Notes under the pieces: model-generated
Databases searched by the model: none
Seen by the model: the letters and a program-made list of their open reading frames with translations, nothing else
Told to the model about the DNA's origin: nothing
Position numbers and translations under genes: made by a program
DNA from: Halovivax limisalsi
GTDB taxonomy: Archaea; Halobacteriota; Halobacteria; Halobacteriales; Natrialbaceae
DNA: 64,000 bases
Reading direction: 5' to 3'
Assembly: GCF_023093535.1 (NCBI RefSeq)
Contig: NZ_CP095757.1
Coordinates: 992,001-1,056,000 of the forward strand
Shown: piece by piece, positions 9,115 through 17,864 of the stretch
Layout: each line of letters begins with the position of its first letter
Position numbering within the stretch: position 1 is the first letter of the stretch

Positions 9115-9537
9115 ATGAACCTCAGGGAGGTCGAGACGTCGGGGGAGTACGTCGCCAGACTCGAAACGGGCGCGGACTGGCGCGAGGAACTCGAATCGAT
9201 GGCCGCGTCGGTCGACGCCGACGCCGCCTGGTTCACGGCGCTCGGCGCCGTCCAGGACGCCGAACTCTGGTTCTACGACCAGGACGAGAAGACGTACAGC
9301 CCCATCACGTTCGACGAGGAACTCGAGGTCGCCAGCTGCGTGGGTAACGTCTCCTTCCTCGACGGCGAGCGGTTCGCCCACACGCACGCGGTCCTCTCGC
9401 GTCCCGACGGCGAGTCGATCGCCGGCCACCTGAACGCCGCCACGGTGTTCGCGGGCGAGGTCTACATGCGCGCGTTCGACGCGACGCTCGAACGCGAACA
9501 CGACGAGACGACCGATCTGGACCTCTGGCCGCTGTGA
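9115..9537 (+). CDS. PPC/DUF296-domain protein
   Basis: 140 residues. PPC (plants and prokaryotes conserved, formerly DUF296) domains form trimers; in plants they follow AT-hooks and bind DNA, while most prokaryotic copies stand alone and have no assigned role. Diagnostic parts are a start like 'GEYVARLETGADW', AAWFTALGAVQDAELWFYD, and the metal-ligand-like HTHAVLSRPDGESIAGHLN near the C-terminus. The ATG at 9115 is chosen over the longer frame from 8875 because the protein then starts at the domain and a TATA-like box sits about 28 nt upstream. It is monocistronic. Confidence 0.85.
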   Translation: MNLREVETSGEYVARLETGADWREELESMAASVDADAAWFTALGAVQDAELWFYDQDEKTYSPITFDEELEVASCVGNVSFLDGERFAHTHAVLSRPDGESIAGHLNAATVFAGEVYMRAFDATLEREHDETTDLDLWPL

Positions 9538-9590
9538 TCCGGGTGGAACCATAGCCTGCCCGCTTATCCGTGGATGACACGCTGTTCGCG

Positions 9591-10454
9591 CTATACTGTT
9601 CCAAATAGGCGTGCGACTCGCCCGTCTATCTCGGTCCGGCGAACGTGGGCGAGTGGCGACTCGAGTTTCGAGAGGACGGTGTCGGTCACGTGTGACTCGT
9701 CGGTGAACAGGTACACCCACGTACACTCGCGTGATTCGACGGTATCGCTGGATATTCCGCGAAGATACCCGGTCTCGACGCCGAGCGCGTCGCGAATGGG
9801 TGCGACGTATTCACCCTCCAGGGAGCCGCCCGGCGGGAGTTCCTCGAAGAGCCGCGTGACTCCCGGGTCGATCGCTTCGAGGGGCTTTCGCTTTCCGTTG
9901 TAGCGATCGATCGGCACGTCGTAGTCCACATCGAACGTGGAGACGACGATCGCGTCTGGACCGATCGCGATTCGATCGTTGACGAGGTGAAACCCGCCGT
10001 ACTCGCCGGTCCGTTCGTATTCGTCGGCGGCCTCGACGTGCTGGAGCAACTCGTCGACGTCGAACGTGCCGAGGTAGGTCGCGGCGTTGGCGTGCAGTAG
10101 GGATCCGGTGACCGATTGCTGGGCGAGGTCGGTGAAGTCGAACAGTTCACCGACGTGGTCCGGTTGCCACCCGTCGGCGTAGTTGAAGCGAACCCCGTTT
10201 CCGGGAGGCTGTCGGTGCATCGTCAGCCAGAACCGGAAATTTTCCGGATCCGTCGGTCGACGACGCTCGACGCCCCAGTCGACGTCCGCGACGACGGGAT
10301 ACCCCTCGTCGTCGACGGGTGTCGGTTCCCCGCCACCGCCCCGGGAACCGTTCGATTCGAATTCATCGCTATCTTCTTCACCTGTCCCGAAACAGCCACC
10401 GATTCCCGCCCCGAGCGAAGCAAATCCGGCGGTAATTGCTCGGCGACGCAACAT
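9591..10454 (-). CDS. Haloarchaeal lipoprotein of unknown function
   Basis: 287 residues. The N-terminus MLRRRAITAGFASLGAGIGG-C contains a Tat-like RRR and a lipobox ending at Cys21, followed by an acidic, Gly-rich linker, so it is probably a membrane-anchored surface protein. The rest holds no motif I recognise; it includes HVGELFDFTDLAQQSVTGSL and a segment with predicted alternating beta strands near TFDVDYDVPIDRYNGK. It is transcribed alone from an AT-rich promoter, with an ATAAATATATTT-type TATA region at 10479-10490. It converges on the PPC gene. Homologues are likely confined to haloarchaea. Confidence 0.7.
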   Translation of the reverse strand: MLRRRAITAGFASLGAGIGGCFGTGEEDSDEFESNGSRGGGGEPTPVDDEGYPVVADVDWGVERRRPTDPENFRFWLTMHRQPPGNGVRFNYADGWQPDHVGELFDFTDLAQQSVTGSLLHANAATYLGTFDVDELLQHVEAADEYERTGEYGGFHLVNDRIAIGPDAIVVSTFDVDYDVPIDRYNGKRKPLEAIDPGVTRLFEELPPGGSLEGEYVAPIRDALGVETGYLRGISSDTVESRECTWVYLFTDESHVTDTVLSKLESPLAHVRRTEIDGRVARLFGTV

Positions 10455-10755
10455 AGTTACCTCGTATAGATATTAACAATAAATATATTTCGAGAGGTAC
10501 TATTTGACTGGCGGAGCGTGACGATCGCTCGCCGAAATGCGGCCGGCTGTACCTCGACGCGGTATGGCTACCGGTATGGTGTCGGTGGTCTCGGACTATC
10601 GCCCGTTTCGATCGGCACCGCGGACCGTCCGGGAGCGGTGAACTTTTCTTTGTCTCTCCCGCTGGTACGTCACATGCACGAGACCACCCTGGATCAGCGC
10701 GCTCGATTCGGTCGGCGCGCGGAGACGACCGCCCACTGCGATATCGCGAGCTGAC
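10455..10755. promoter_or_regulatory. Divergent intergenic region between the lipoprotein gene and polC
   Basis: The left end is AT-rich and carries the lipoprotein gene's TATA region (10479-10490, minus strand). On the plus strand a TATA-like AACTTTTCTTT lies at 10641-10651, about 27 nt upstream of an ATG at 10674 that opens a 26-codon frame ending one base before polC. Apart from that short frame, nothing coding is supported. Confidence 0.5.
10674..10754 (+). CDS. Possible 26-aa leader ORF immediately upstream of polC
   Basis: A short frame (MHETTLDQRARFGRRAETTA and six more residues) runs to a TGA at 10752-10754, one base before the polC ATG. Its start is the first ATG after the best TATA-like box (10641-10651) at leaderless spacing, so a leaderless transcript would begin here rather than at polC. 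It may be translated and coupled to polC, or may simply be 5' UTR. The composition is less acidic than typical genes here, so coding status is weak. Confidence 0.25.
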   Translation: MHETTLDQRARFGRRAETTAHCDIAS

Positions 10756-13700
10756 ATGCGGGAGGTTGACGAACGCTACTTCGAGTCGCTGGAAGCCCAA
10801 CTCGACGAGGCGTTCGACGTCGCCGAACGCGCCCGGTCGCGCGGCGGCGACCCGGAACCCGAGGTCGAGATCCCGGTCGCGCGCGACATGGCCGACCGGG
10901 TCGAGAACATCCTCGGGATCGACGGCGTCGCCGAGCGCGTCCGCGAACTCGAAGGCGAGATGAGCCGCGAGGAGGCCGCGCTCGAACTCGCGGTCGACTT
11001 CGCCGAGGGTCGCGTCGGTGACTACGAGACGAAGGCGGGCAAAGTCGAAGGAGCCGTCCGCACGGCGGTCGCCCTGTTGACCGAGGGCGTCGTCGCGGCG
11101 CCGATCGAGGGGATCGACCGCGTCGAATTCCTCGAAAACGGCGACGGGACGGAGTTCGTCAACGTCTACTACGCGGGGCCGATCCGCTCCGCGGGTGGCA
11201 CCGCCCAGGCGCTCTCGGTACTGGTTGCCGACTACACCCGCGCGCTGGTCGGCCTCGAAACGTACCAGGCCCGCGACGACGAGGTCGAGCGCTACGCCGA
11301 GGAGATCTCGCTGTACGACTCCGAGACCGGGCTCCAGTACACCCCGAAGGACGAGGAGACGAAGTTCATCGCCGAGCACCTCCCGATCATGCTCGACGGG
11401 GAGGCCACCGGCGACGAGGAGGTCTCCGGCTTTCGCGATCTCGAACGCGTCGACACCAACTCCGCCCGCGGCGGGATGTGTCTCGTCCTCGCGGAGGGGA
11501 TCGCGCTCAAGGCCCCGAAGATCCAGCGCTACACCTCCCAGCTCGACGAGGTCGACTGGCCCTGGCTGCAGGACCTGATCGACGGCACCTACTTCGACGA
11601 CGCGGCTGACGGCGATGAAGCGAACGACGGCGAAGACGCGGCCGAAGCCGACGATGCGGACGGTGAGGATGCGGACGACGAAAGCGACGCCAGCGTCGCG
11701 GACGGCGAGAGCGAATCAGCCGGCGGCGACGACGGGGCGGCGATGGGCGCTCCTGGCGACGAGTCGGGTCCCGATTCGTCCGACTTCGACGGGCCCGAGC
11801 GCGTCGAGTCCTCGAAAAAGTTCCTCCGGGACCTGATTGCAGGCAGGCCCGTCTTCTCACACCCGTGCGCTGAAGGCGGCTTCCGCCTCCGATACGGCCG
11901 CGCGCGGAATCACGGCTTCGCGACGGCGGGCGTCCACCCGGCGGCGATGCACCTGCTCGACGACTTCCTCGCGACGGGGACCCAGATCAAGACCGAGCGC
12001 CCGGGGAAGGCGGCGGGCGTCGTCCCCGTCGACTCGATCGAGGGGCCGACGGTCAAGCTGGCAAACGGCGACGTCAGGCAGATCGACGACCCCGAGACCG
12101 CCCTGGAGTTGCGAAACGGCGTCGAGAAGATCCTCGACCTGGGCGAGTACCTGGTCAACTACGGCGAGTTCGTCGAGAACAACCACCCGCTCGCGCCCGC
12201 CTCCTACGTCCCCGAGTGGTGGATCCAGGACCTGAAGGCTGCGGGTGCGGACGTCCAGGCGCTGCGGGATGATCCGGCGATCGACCTCGACCACCCGACG
12301 GTCGAGCGCGCGCTGGCGTGGGCCGAGGCCTACGACGCGCCGCTGCACCCCAACTACACGTACCTCTGGCACGACCTCTCGGTCGATGCGTTCTGCGACC
12401 TGGCGGCCGCGGTCGCCGCGGGTCGCATCGAGGACACCGACGGCGGACAGGTCCTCGAACTCGACAATACGGACGCGACGCGCGAGGCACTCGAGACGAT
12501 CGTGATCGAACACCGCCAGCGCGAGGACCGCATCGAGATCGACGATCCGCGCCCGTTCGTCCGCTCGCTGGGCTGTCGAATCACGAAAACGGGTCGCATC
12601 GAGCGCGACTGGGCCGACGCGGACCTCTCCGAGCGCGCCCGGAACTGGGGCACCGCCGAACCGGGCGACGACGCCGTCGCGGCGGTCACCGAGGTCGCGC
12701 CGTTCGAGATCCGCGAACGCGCGCCGACGCGGATCGGCAACCGGATGGGCCGCCCGGAGAAGTCCGAGAGCCGGGACATGAGCCCCGCCGTCCACACGCT
12801 CTTTCCCATCGGCGAGGCCGGCGGCGCCCAGCGCGACGTCTCGAAGGCGGCCTCCCACGCCGACACCATGTCGGACACGCCCGGCGTGGTCGAGATCGAG
12901 GTCGGGCGCACCCGCTGTCCGGAGTGTGACACCGAATCCTACGACCATCGGTGTCCGGAGTGTGACAGCCGAACCGAACCCGACTACCGCTGTCCCGACT
13001 GCGACGAGCGCATCCGGCCGGACGAGGCGGGTCGCGTCGAGTGCGACCGCTGCGAGAAAACCGCGACCTGCGTCGAGTCGCGCCCGATCGATATCGACGC
13101 GGCCTACCGCGACGCCCTCGAGTCGGTCGGCGAGCGCGAGAACGCCTACGACATTCTGAAGGGCGTCAAGGGGCTCACCTCGACGGACAAGCTGCCCGAA
13201 CCCATCGAGAAGGGCATCCTCCGGGCGAAACACGACGTCTCCTCGTTCAAGGACGGCACCGTCCGCTACGACATGACCGACCTTCCCGTCACCTCGGTCC
13301 GCGCGAGCGAACTCGACGTCACCGTCGGCCAGCTCCGGGCGCTGGGCTACGAGGCGGACGTACACGGCCAGGCGCTCACCCACGAGGACCAGCTGGTCGA
13401 ACTCAAGGTCCAGGACGTCGTCCTCTCCGACGGCGCCGCCGAGCACATGCTCCAGACCGCCGACTTCATCGACGACCTCCTGGAGCAGTACTACGGGCTC
13501 GACCCGTACTACGAACTCGAAGACCGCGACGAACTGGTCGGCGAACTCGTCTTCGGGATGGCGCCCCACACCAGCGCCGCGACCGTCGGCCGCGTGATCG
13601 GCTTTACGAGCGCGGCCGTCGGGTACGCCCATCCGTACTTCCACGCGGCGAAACGGCGCAACTGCTTCCACCCGGAGACGGAGATCGTCTATCGAGAGGG

Positions 13701-15045
13701 AGATCGACGGTCCCTCCCAGCGAAGGCGAGGGACGGCATTCCACCCGAAGAAGAGCCGCAGTACGTCTCGATCGAAGACTTCGTCGAGTCTCGGCTCGAC
13801 GACCCAGAGGAAGACGATTTCGGATCCCTCTATCAGGAACTGGACGACGGCCCGTACACGCTGGCCTACCAGAAGGGGCTGAACGCGCCCGGTGCTGTCA
13901 CCGCCGTTTCGAAACACCCGGCTCCCGACCATCTCGTTCGAGTGCGCACCGAGTCCGGGACGTCACTGCGCGTTACGCCGGATCACGTGATGCTCCGGCG
14001 GGTCTCCCGCGACGAAGTCGACATCGACAACTTCCGCGTCGAGCGAACGCAGGCGCACACGCTCGAACCGGGTGATCTCGTTCCGGCCCCGGCCGAACCA
14101 CCGTCATCGTTCGCCGACGGATCGATCGAGGAGTACCTGTTCCACGGCGGGAAAGAGGTGCACGACGAACCTTCGAAAGTTATCGAGTGGGAACGGGTCG
14201 AACGGGTCGAGACCGTCGAATCGACCGTCGAGTACGTCTACTGTCTGGAAGAAGGCTACTCGAACACGGTCTGTGCGAACGGGCTGTACACCGGTCAGTG
14301 CGACGGGGACGAAGATTGTGTGATGCTCCTTCTAGATGGGCTTTTGAATTTTAGCAAATCGTTCCTTCCCGACCAACGCGGCGGACGGATGGACGCCCCG
14401 CTGGTTATGTCGTCGCGAATCGATCCATCCGAGATCGACGACGAGGCCCACAACATGGATATCGTCTCGCAGTACCCCCGCGAGTTCTACGAGGCGAGCC
14501 TGGAGATGGCCGACGCCGACGCGGTCGACATCCAGATCGGCGAGGATACCGTCGGCACCGACGGCGAGTACACCGGATTCGAACACACGCACGACACGAC
14601 CGACATCGCAATGGGCCCCGACCTCTCGGCGTACAAGACGCTCGGCTCGATGATGGACAAGATGGACGCCCAGCTCGAGATCTCGCGCAAACTTCGGGCC
14701 GTCGACGAGACCGACGTCGCAGAGCGCGTCATCGAGTACCACTTCCTGCCCGACCTGATCGGCAACCTGCGCGCCTTCTCGCGCCAGGAGACGCGCTGTC
14801 TCGACTGCGGCGAGAAGTTCCGCCGCATGCCCCTGACCGAGGTCTGTCGGGAGTGCGGCGGCAACGTCAACCTCACCGTCCACGAGGGCTCGGTGAACAA
14901 GTACATGGACACCGCCATCAGGGTCGCCGAGGAGTTCGGCTGTCGCGACTACACCAAACAGCGACTGGAAGTCCTCGAGAAATCTCTGGAGAGCATCTTC
15001 GAGAACGACAAGAACAAGCAGAGCGGGATCGCGGATTTCATGTAG
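10756..15045 (+). CDS. polC: DNA polymerase II (PolD) large subunit DP2, with an in-frame intein
   Basis: Catalytic subunit of the euryarchaeal replicative DNA polymerase D, acting with the DP1 exonuclease subunit at the fork. The precursor is 1,429 residues; after removal of the 212-residue intein about 1,217 remain, normal for haloarchaea. The N-terminus MREVDERYFESLEAQLDEAF and the block NVYYAGPIRSAGGTAQALSV are standard DP2 sequence. An acidic low-complexity insert occupies about residues 278-350. Zinc-binding CPEC/CPDC/CDRC clusters lie near residues 719-775, and a second pair (CLDCGEK, CRECGG) near 1351-1375. The intein interrupts RRN|CDGDED, directly before the catalytic aspartates. 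The C-terminal tail ends NDKNKQSGIADFM. Confidence 0.97.
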   Translation: MREVDERYFESLEAQLDEAFDVAERARSRGGDPEPEVEIPVARDMADRVENILGIDGVAERVRELEGEMSREEAALELAVDFAEGRVGDYETKAGKVEGAVRTAVALLTEGVVAAPIEGIDRVEFLENGDGTEFVNVYYAGPIRSAGGTAQALSVLVADYTRALVGLETYQARDDEVERYAEEISLYDSETGLQYTPKDEETKFIAEHLPIMLDGEATGDEEVSGFRDLERVDTNSARGGMCLVLAEGIALKAPKIQRYTSQLDEVDWPWLQDLIDGTYFDDAADGDEANDGEDAAEADDADGEDADDESDASVADGESESAGGDDGAAMGAPGDESGPDSSDFDGPERVESSKKFLRDLIAGRPVFSHPCAEGGFRLRYGRARNHGFATAGVHPAAMHLLDDFLATGTQIKTERPGKAAGVVPVDSIEGPTVKLANGDVRQIDDPETALELRNGVEKILDLGEYLVNYGEFVENNHPLAPASYVPEWWIQDLKAAGADVQALRDDPAIDLDHPTVERALAWAEAYDAPLHPNYTYLWHDLSVDAFCDLAAAVAAGRIEDTDGGQVLELDNTDATREALETIVIEHRQREDRIEIDDPRPFVRSLGCRITKTGRIERDWADADLSERARNWGTAEPGDDAVAAVTEVAPFEIRERAPTRIGNRMGRPEKSESRDMSPAVHTLFPIGEAGGAQRDVSKAASHADTMSDTPGVVEIEVGRTRCPECDTESYDHRCPECDSRTEPDYRCPDCDERIRPDEAGRVECDRCEKTATCVESRPIDIDAAYRDALESVGERENAYDILKGVKGLTSTDKLPEPIEKGILRAKHDVSSFKDGTVRYDMTDLPVTSVRASELDVTVGQLRALGYEADVHGQALTHEDQLVELKVQDVVLSDGAAEHMLQTADFIDDLLEQYYGLDPYYELEDRDELVGELVFGMAPHTSAATVGRVIGFTSAAVGYAHPYFHAAKRRNCFHPETEIVYREGDRRSLPAKARDGIPPEEEPQYVSIEDFVESRLDDPEEDDFGSLYQELDDGPYTLAYQKGLNAPGAVTAVSKHPAPDHLVRVRTESGTSLRVTPDHVMLRRVSRDEVDIDNFRVERTQAHTLEPGDLVPAPAEPPSSFADGSIEEYLFHGGKEVHDEPSKVIEWERVERVETVESTVEYVYCLEEGYSNTVCANGLYTGQCDGDEDCVMLLLDGLLNFSKSFLPDQRGGRMDAPLVMSSRIDPSEIDDEAHNMDIVSQYPREFYEASLEMADADAVDIQIGEDTVGTDGEYTGFEHTHDTTDIAMGPDLSAYKTLGSMMDKMDAQLEISRKLRAVDETDVAERVIEYHFLPDLIGNLRAFSRQETRCLDCGEKFRRMPLTEVCRECGGNVNLTVHEGSVNKYMDTAIRVAEEFGCRDYTKQRLEVLEKSLESIFENDKNKQSGIADFM
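13663..14298 (+). other. Mini-intein inside PolC (212 residues, C-terminal Gln)
   Basis: The extein sequence HAAKRRN is followed by Cys970, which starts the intein (CFHPETEIVYREGDR), and the intein ends at Gln1181 (NGLYTGQ) before the +1 Cys of CDGDEDC. Splicing block A is at the start. Block B includes TSLRVTPDHVML, with the conserved T-x-x-H. Blocks F/G cover VEYVYCLEEGYSNTVCANGL. No LAGLIDADG endonuclease motif is visible, so it is a splicing-only mini-intein. The last residue is Gln rather than Asn, as known for Pyrococcus PolII inteins at this same insertion site. Splicing must happen for polymerase activity because the insertion abuts the active site. Confidence 0.92.
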
Positions 15046-15376
15046 ACCAACGTTTTGCGCTGCGGGCGCGGCGAAGCCGCGCCCTCGGCAAAACGTTGAT
15101 GAAAAGCACTCCTCGCTCCCGTTGGTCGCTCGTCGGCCCGCTCGCTTCGCTCGCGGTCGTTCGAGAGCGCTTCCTCTCTCGTCATCACGAAACGGCTTTG
15201 CCGTTTCGAACGACTCCGCTGTTCGCTATTTCGCGGTTCTCGGCCGTCGGCCTCCGAACCACGCTTCGCTCACGGTGAGTGCGTTGTCCCGAACTGCAAC
15301 GCGTCCCTTCCCACGGCTCTTGCCCGATCGCCATGAACCGAAACAGGTTCGGTCCGGGGGCCCATTTCGCCCCGTA
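15046..15376. other. Non-coding spacer rich in inverted repeats
   Basis: No gene is supported. Besides the polC-proximal hairpin, it contains CGAAACGGC-TTT-GCCGTTTCG at 15188-15208 and several short palindromic runs of the CGCTCGCTTCGCTCGCG type that recur in haloarchaeal intergenic DNA. The small membrane-protein gene starts at 15377. Confidence 0.55.
15048..15098 (+). terminator. Long inverted repeat just after polC
   Basis: Starting three bases after the stop codon, CAACGTTTTGC and GCAAAACGTTG flank a GC-rich stem (GGGCGCGGC / GCCGCGCCC) with a three-base GAA loop at 15073-15075. It could form a strong hairpin that ends or processes the polC transcript. Archaeal termination usually relies on T-runs, which are only short here, so an RNA-stabilising or processing role is equally possible. 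Confidence 0.55.
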
Positions 15377-15658
15377 ATGGCAACCCAGCGGCGGATGCGA
15401 TTCGTCCACGGGACGGTCGCCTGGATGCTGGCGACGGTGCTCGTCCTGGCAGCGCTGGGCTCGCTCTCGCTCGAACTGTTCTTCGTCTGCTCGCTGATCG
15501 GGCTGTTGATCGTCACGGAGCTGACGGCGCCGATCAACGTCACGCCGGCGTGGCGCCGCCGGCTGCGGTGGGTGATCGCCCTCGGACTGGTCGGCTTCGC
15601 GGCGATCGTCGTGCGGCGGATCCTGGCCATCTTGCCGCCGGAGGTGCTACCGTGGTGA
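15377..15658 (+). CDS. Small membrane protein of the DUF4350-MoxR operon
   Basis: 93 residues with three predicted membrane helices: AWMLATVLVLAALGSLSLEL, FFVCSLIGLLIVTEL and VIALGLVGFAAIVVRRILAI. No enzymatic motif is seen. Start ATG 15377 is chosen because upstream in-frame sequence is non-coding in character and the hydrophobic core begins soon after. Its stop (TGA 15656-15658) overlaps the GTG start of the next gene, so it is translationally coupled to the DUF4350 protein and MoxR ATPase. Function is unknown. Confidence 0.7.
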   Translation: MATQRRMRFVHGTVAWMLATVLVLAALGSLSLELFFVCSLIGLLIVTELTAPINVTPAWRRRLRWVIALGLVGFAAIVVRRILAILPPEVLPW

Positions 15659-16869
15659 GCGACGACGCGCGTGATGGCGAGGAAGTGAGCGACGAGGCAC
15701 GGGCCGAAGCGGACGCATCCCGACGTCGCGACGTCGATCCCGACGGCCCCGTCGTCGCGCGGTTGCGCCGGCTGGTTCGCGGGGACGTCGCCTGGCCGCG
15801 ATTGTTGCTCGCGGGGCTGGCGGCGGTCGTGATCCTCGCGGTCGTCGTCGCGCTCGCGACGTCGTCGGCGGCCTTCGGCGCGTACAACGGCGCGTGGGAC
15901 GGCGCGGGCGACTTCCGGAGCGCGCTCGAGGGCGACGCGGACGTGACGATGGCCCAGTCGACGACCACCTACGCGGACGTCGAGGCGAACGGGACCGTCG
16001 CGTTCGTCGTCGCGCCGGCCGACACGTACGACCCCGCGGACGCGGACCGCGTCGCGTCCTTCGTCGAGAACGGCGGAACGCTGGTCGTCCTCGAGAACTT
16101 CGCGGCGCCCGGCAACGCGTTGCTCGTGGACGTCGGCGCCGAGGCGCGTTTCGACGGCCGGTTGTTACAGGACGAACGCCGGCACGCGGCGGGACCGGCG
16201 ATGCCGATCGCCGCGGTGGCGCCCAACCGGACGGCGCCGGGCGGTGCCCGGTCGCTCGGACTCAACTACGCGACCGCCGTCGAGCCGGGCGCGGCGACGG
16301 TCGTTGCAGAGACGAGCGAGTACGCCCATCTCGGTCCCGAGACGGCCGATCTCTCTGCCGTCGACCTCTCGAAGTATCCGGTCGCGACGGTCGAATCGGT
16401 CGGCGAGGGCACCGTCTACGCGATCGGCGACCCGAGCATCACGATCAACGCGATGTTCGACGAGGAGGACAACGCGGCGTTTCTCACCGGCCTCGCGGGG
16501 GAGGGCGAGCGAGTGCTCTACGACGTCTCGCACGCCGATGGCGTGCCGCCGCTGTGGCGGGCGATCCTGACCGTACGGCGTTCCGGCGCGCTCCAGGCGC
16601 TCGTGGGACTCGGCGCGATCGGCGCCCTGGCGCTGTTCGCCAGCGGGCGCGAGTCGGCGATCGGGCGCCGGCTTCGGGCGCGCTGGCGAGACGGCGGGCA
16701 CGGAGAACTGGGAGGTCCGTCGGCGGCCTCGTCGGGCGCGCGAGCGGGGCTCTCCCCGGCCGAGCGGGCCGCGCTGGTGCGCGACCGCCACCCGGAGTGG
16801 AGCGACGCGCGCGTTCGGCAGGCGATAACAGCGCTTAACCGACCGGCCGCGAAAGGTGAACGCGAATGA
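15655..16869 (+). CDS. DUF4350-domain membrane protein
   Basis: 404 residues from a GTG start that overlaps the upstream stop. An acidic cytoplasmic head (about residues 1-45) is followed by a membrane helix (LLLAGLAAVVILAVVVAL), then an extracytoplasmic Rossmann-like DUF4350 domain (about 75-270) with the hallmark VASFVENGGTLVVLENF and GNALLVDVG, and a second helix (ALQALVGLGAIGALALFAS) before a basic cytoplasmic tail. DUF4350 proteins usually sit between a MoxR ATPase and a DUF58 protein. Here MoxR follows with a 4-bp ATGA overlap but no DUF58 gene is present in the window. It is probably part of a MoxR-dependent membrane or chaperone system. Confidence 0.82.
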   Translation: MSDDARDGEEVSDEARAEADASRRRDVDPDGPVVARLRRLVRGDVAWPRLLLAGLAAVVILAVVVALATSSAAFGAYNGAWDGAGDFRSALEGDADVTMAQSTTTYADVEANGTVAFVVAPADTYDPADADRVASFVENGGTLVVLENFAAPGNALLVDVGAEARFDGRLLQDERRHAAGPAMPIAAVAPNRTAPGGARSLGLNYATAVEPGAATVVAETSEYAHLGPETADLSAVDLSKYPVATVESVGEGTVYAIGDPSITINAMFDEEDNAAFLTGLAGEGERVLYDVSHADGVPPLWRAILTVRRSGALQALVGLGAIGALALFASGRESAIGRRLRARWRDGGHGELGGPSAASSGARAGLSPAERAALVRDRHPEWSDARVRQAITALNRPAAKGERE

Positions 16870-17864
16870 GTGACGGTGCGAAATCGACGGACCCCCGGGA
16901 CGTCTACGAACGGATCCAATCGGAAGTCGAGCGCGTCCTCGTCGGTAACGACGACGTCGTCGAGTTCCTGACGATCGCCGCGCTCACCCGCGGGCACGTC
17001 CTGCTCGAGGGCGTCCCCGGCGTGGCGAAGACGACGCTCGCGAACCTCTTCGCTCGCGCGAGCGGCCTCTCCTACTCCCGGATCCAGCTCACGCCGGACG
17101 TCCTGCCCGCGGACATCACGGGGACGCACATCTACCGCGAGGCGACCGGCGAATTCGACCTCCAGCGCGGGCCGGTCTTCGCCAACCTGGTCGTCGCCGA
17201 CGAGATCAACCGCGCGACGCCGAAGACCCAGAGCGCCCTGCTCGAGGCGATGGCGGAGCGGACCGTCACCCTGGAGGGCGAGACGCTCTCGCTCCCGCAG
17301 CCGTTCATGGTGATCGCGACGCAGAACCCGATCGAGATGGAGGGCGTCTTCGAACTGCCCGAGGCCCAGCGCGACCGATTCACGTTCAAGCTCGTCGTCG
17401 ACCTGCCGGATCGGGCCGACGAGCGCGAGGTGCTCGATCGCTTCGACGCCGATCCCGAACTCGGCCCCGAGGACGTCGAGCAGGTGGTCGACCCCGAGGC
17501 GATCGTGGCGGCGCGGGCGGCCGTCTCCGAGATCCACGTCGCCGAGCCGGTCAAGGAGTACATCCTCGATCTGACCGCGGCCTCGCGCGCGCATCCGGAT
17601 ATCGTCCACGGCTGTTCGCCCCGCGCCACGCTCGCGTTGCTCGACGGCGCGAAGGCGCGCGCGGCTATCCACGGTCGTTCCTACGCCATTCCCGACGACG
17701 TCAAGGGACTCGCCGAACCAACGCTCGTCCACCGCCTCATCCCGAGCACGGACGCCGAACTCTCCGACGTCACGACCGCCGATCTGGCGGCGGACCTGCT
17801 CGACTCGATCGAGCCGCCGGGCGCCGACGAGCTCGACGCCCCGGCGAGCGCCGCCGAGCACTGA
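16866..17864 (+). CDS. MoxR-family AAA+ ATPase
   Basis: 332 residues; the start overlaps the DUF4350 stop by 4 bp. It shows Walker A LLEGVPGVAKTTLA, Walker B LVVADEINRATPKTQSALLE, sensor region PFMVIATQNPIEMEGVFELPEAQRDRF split across sensor 1 and the arginine finger, and a C-terminal lid with the sensor 2 segment GCSPRATLALLDGAKA. MoxR ATPases act as chaperones that mature or load cofactors onto VWA- or DUF58-type partners; the partner here is not adjacent. The downstream gene is the first of the STAND array, 186 bp away and with its own promoter, so the two are likely separate units. Confidence 0.93.
   Translation: MSDGAKSTDPRDVYERIQSEVERVLVGNDDVVEFLTIAALTRGHVLLEGVPGVAKTTLANLFARASGLSYSRIQLTPDVLPADITGTHIYREATGEFDLQRGPVFANLVVADEINRATPKTQSALLEAMAERTVTLEGETLSLPQPFMVIATQNPIEMEGVFELPEAQRDRFTFKLVVDLPDRADEREVLDRFDADPELGPEDVEQVVDPEAIVAARAAVSEIHVAEPVKEYILDLTAASRAHPDIVHGCSPRATLALLDGAKARAAIHGRSYAIPDDVKGLAEPTLVHRLIPSTDAELSDVTTADLAADLLDSIEPPGADELDAPASAAEH

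Noticed and set aside
11857-13932. A 691-residue antisense frame inside polC
   Set aside because: It lies fully within a well-conserved gene and has no independent support.
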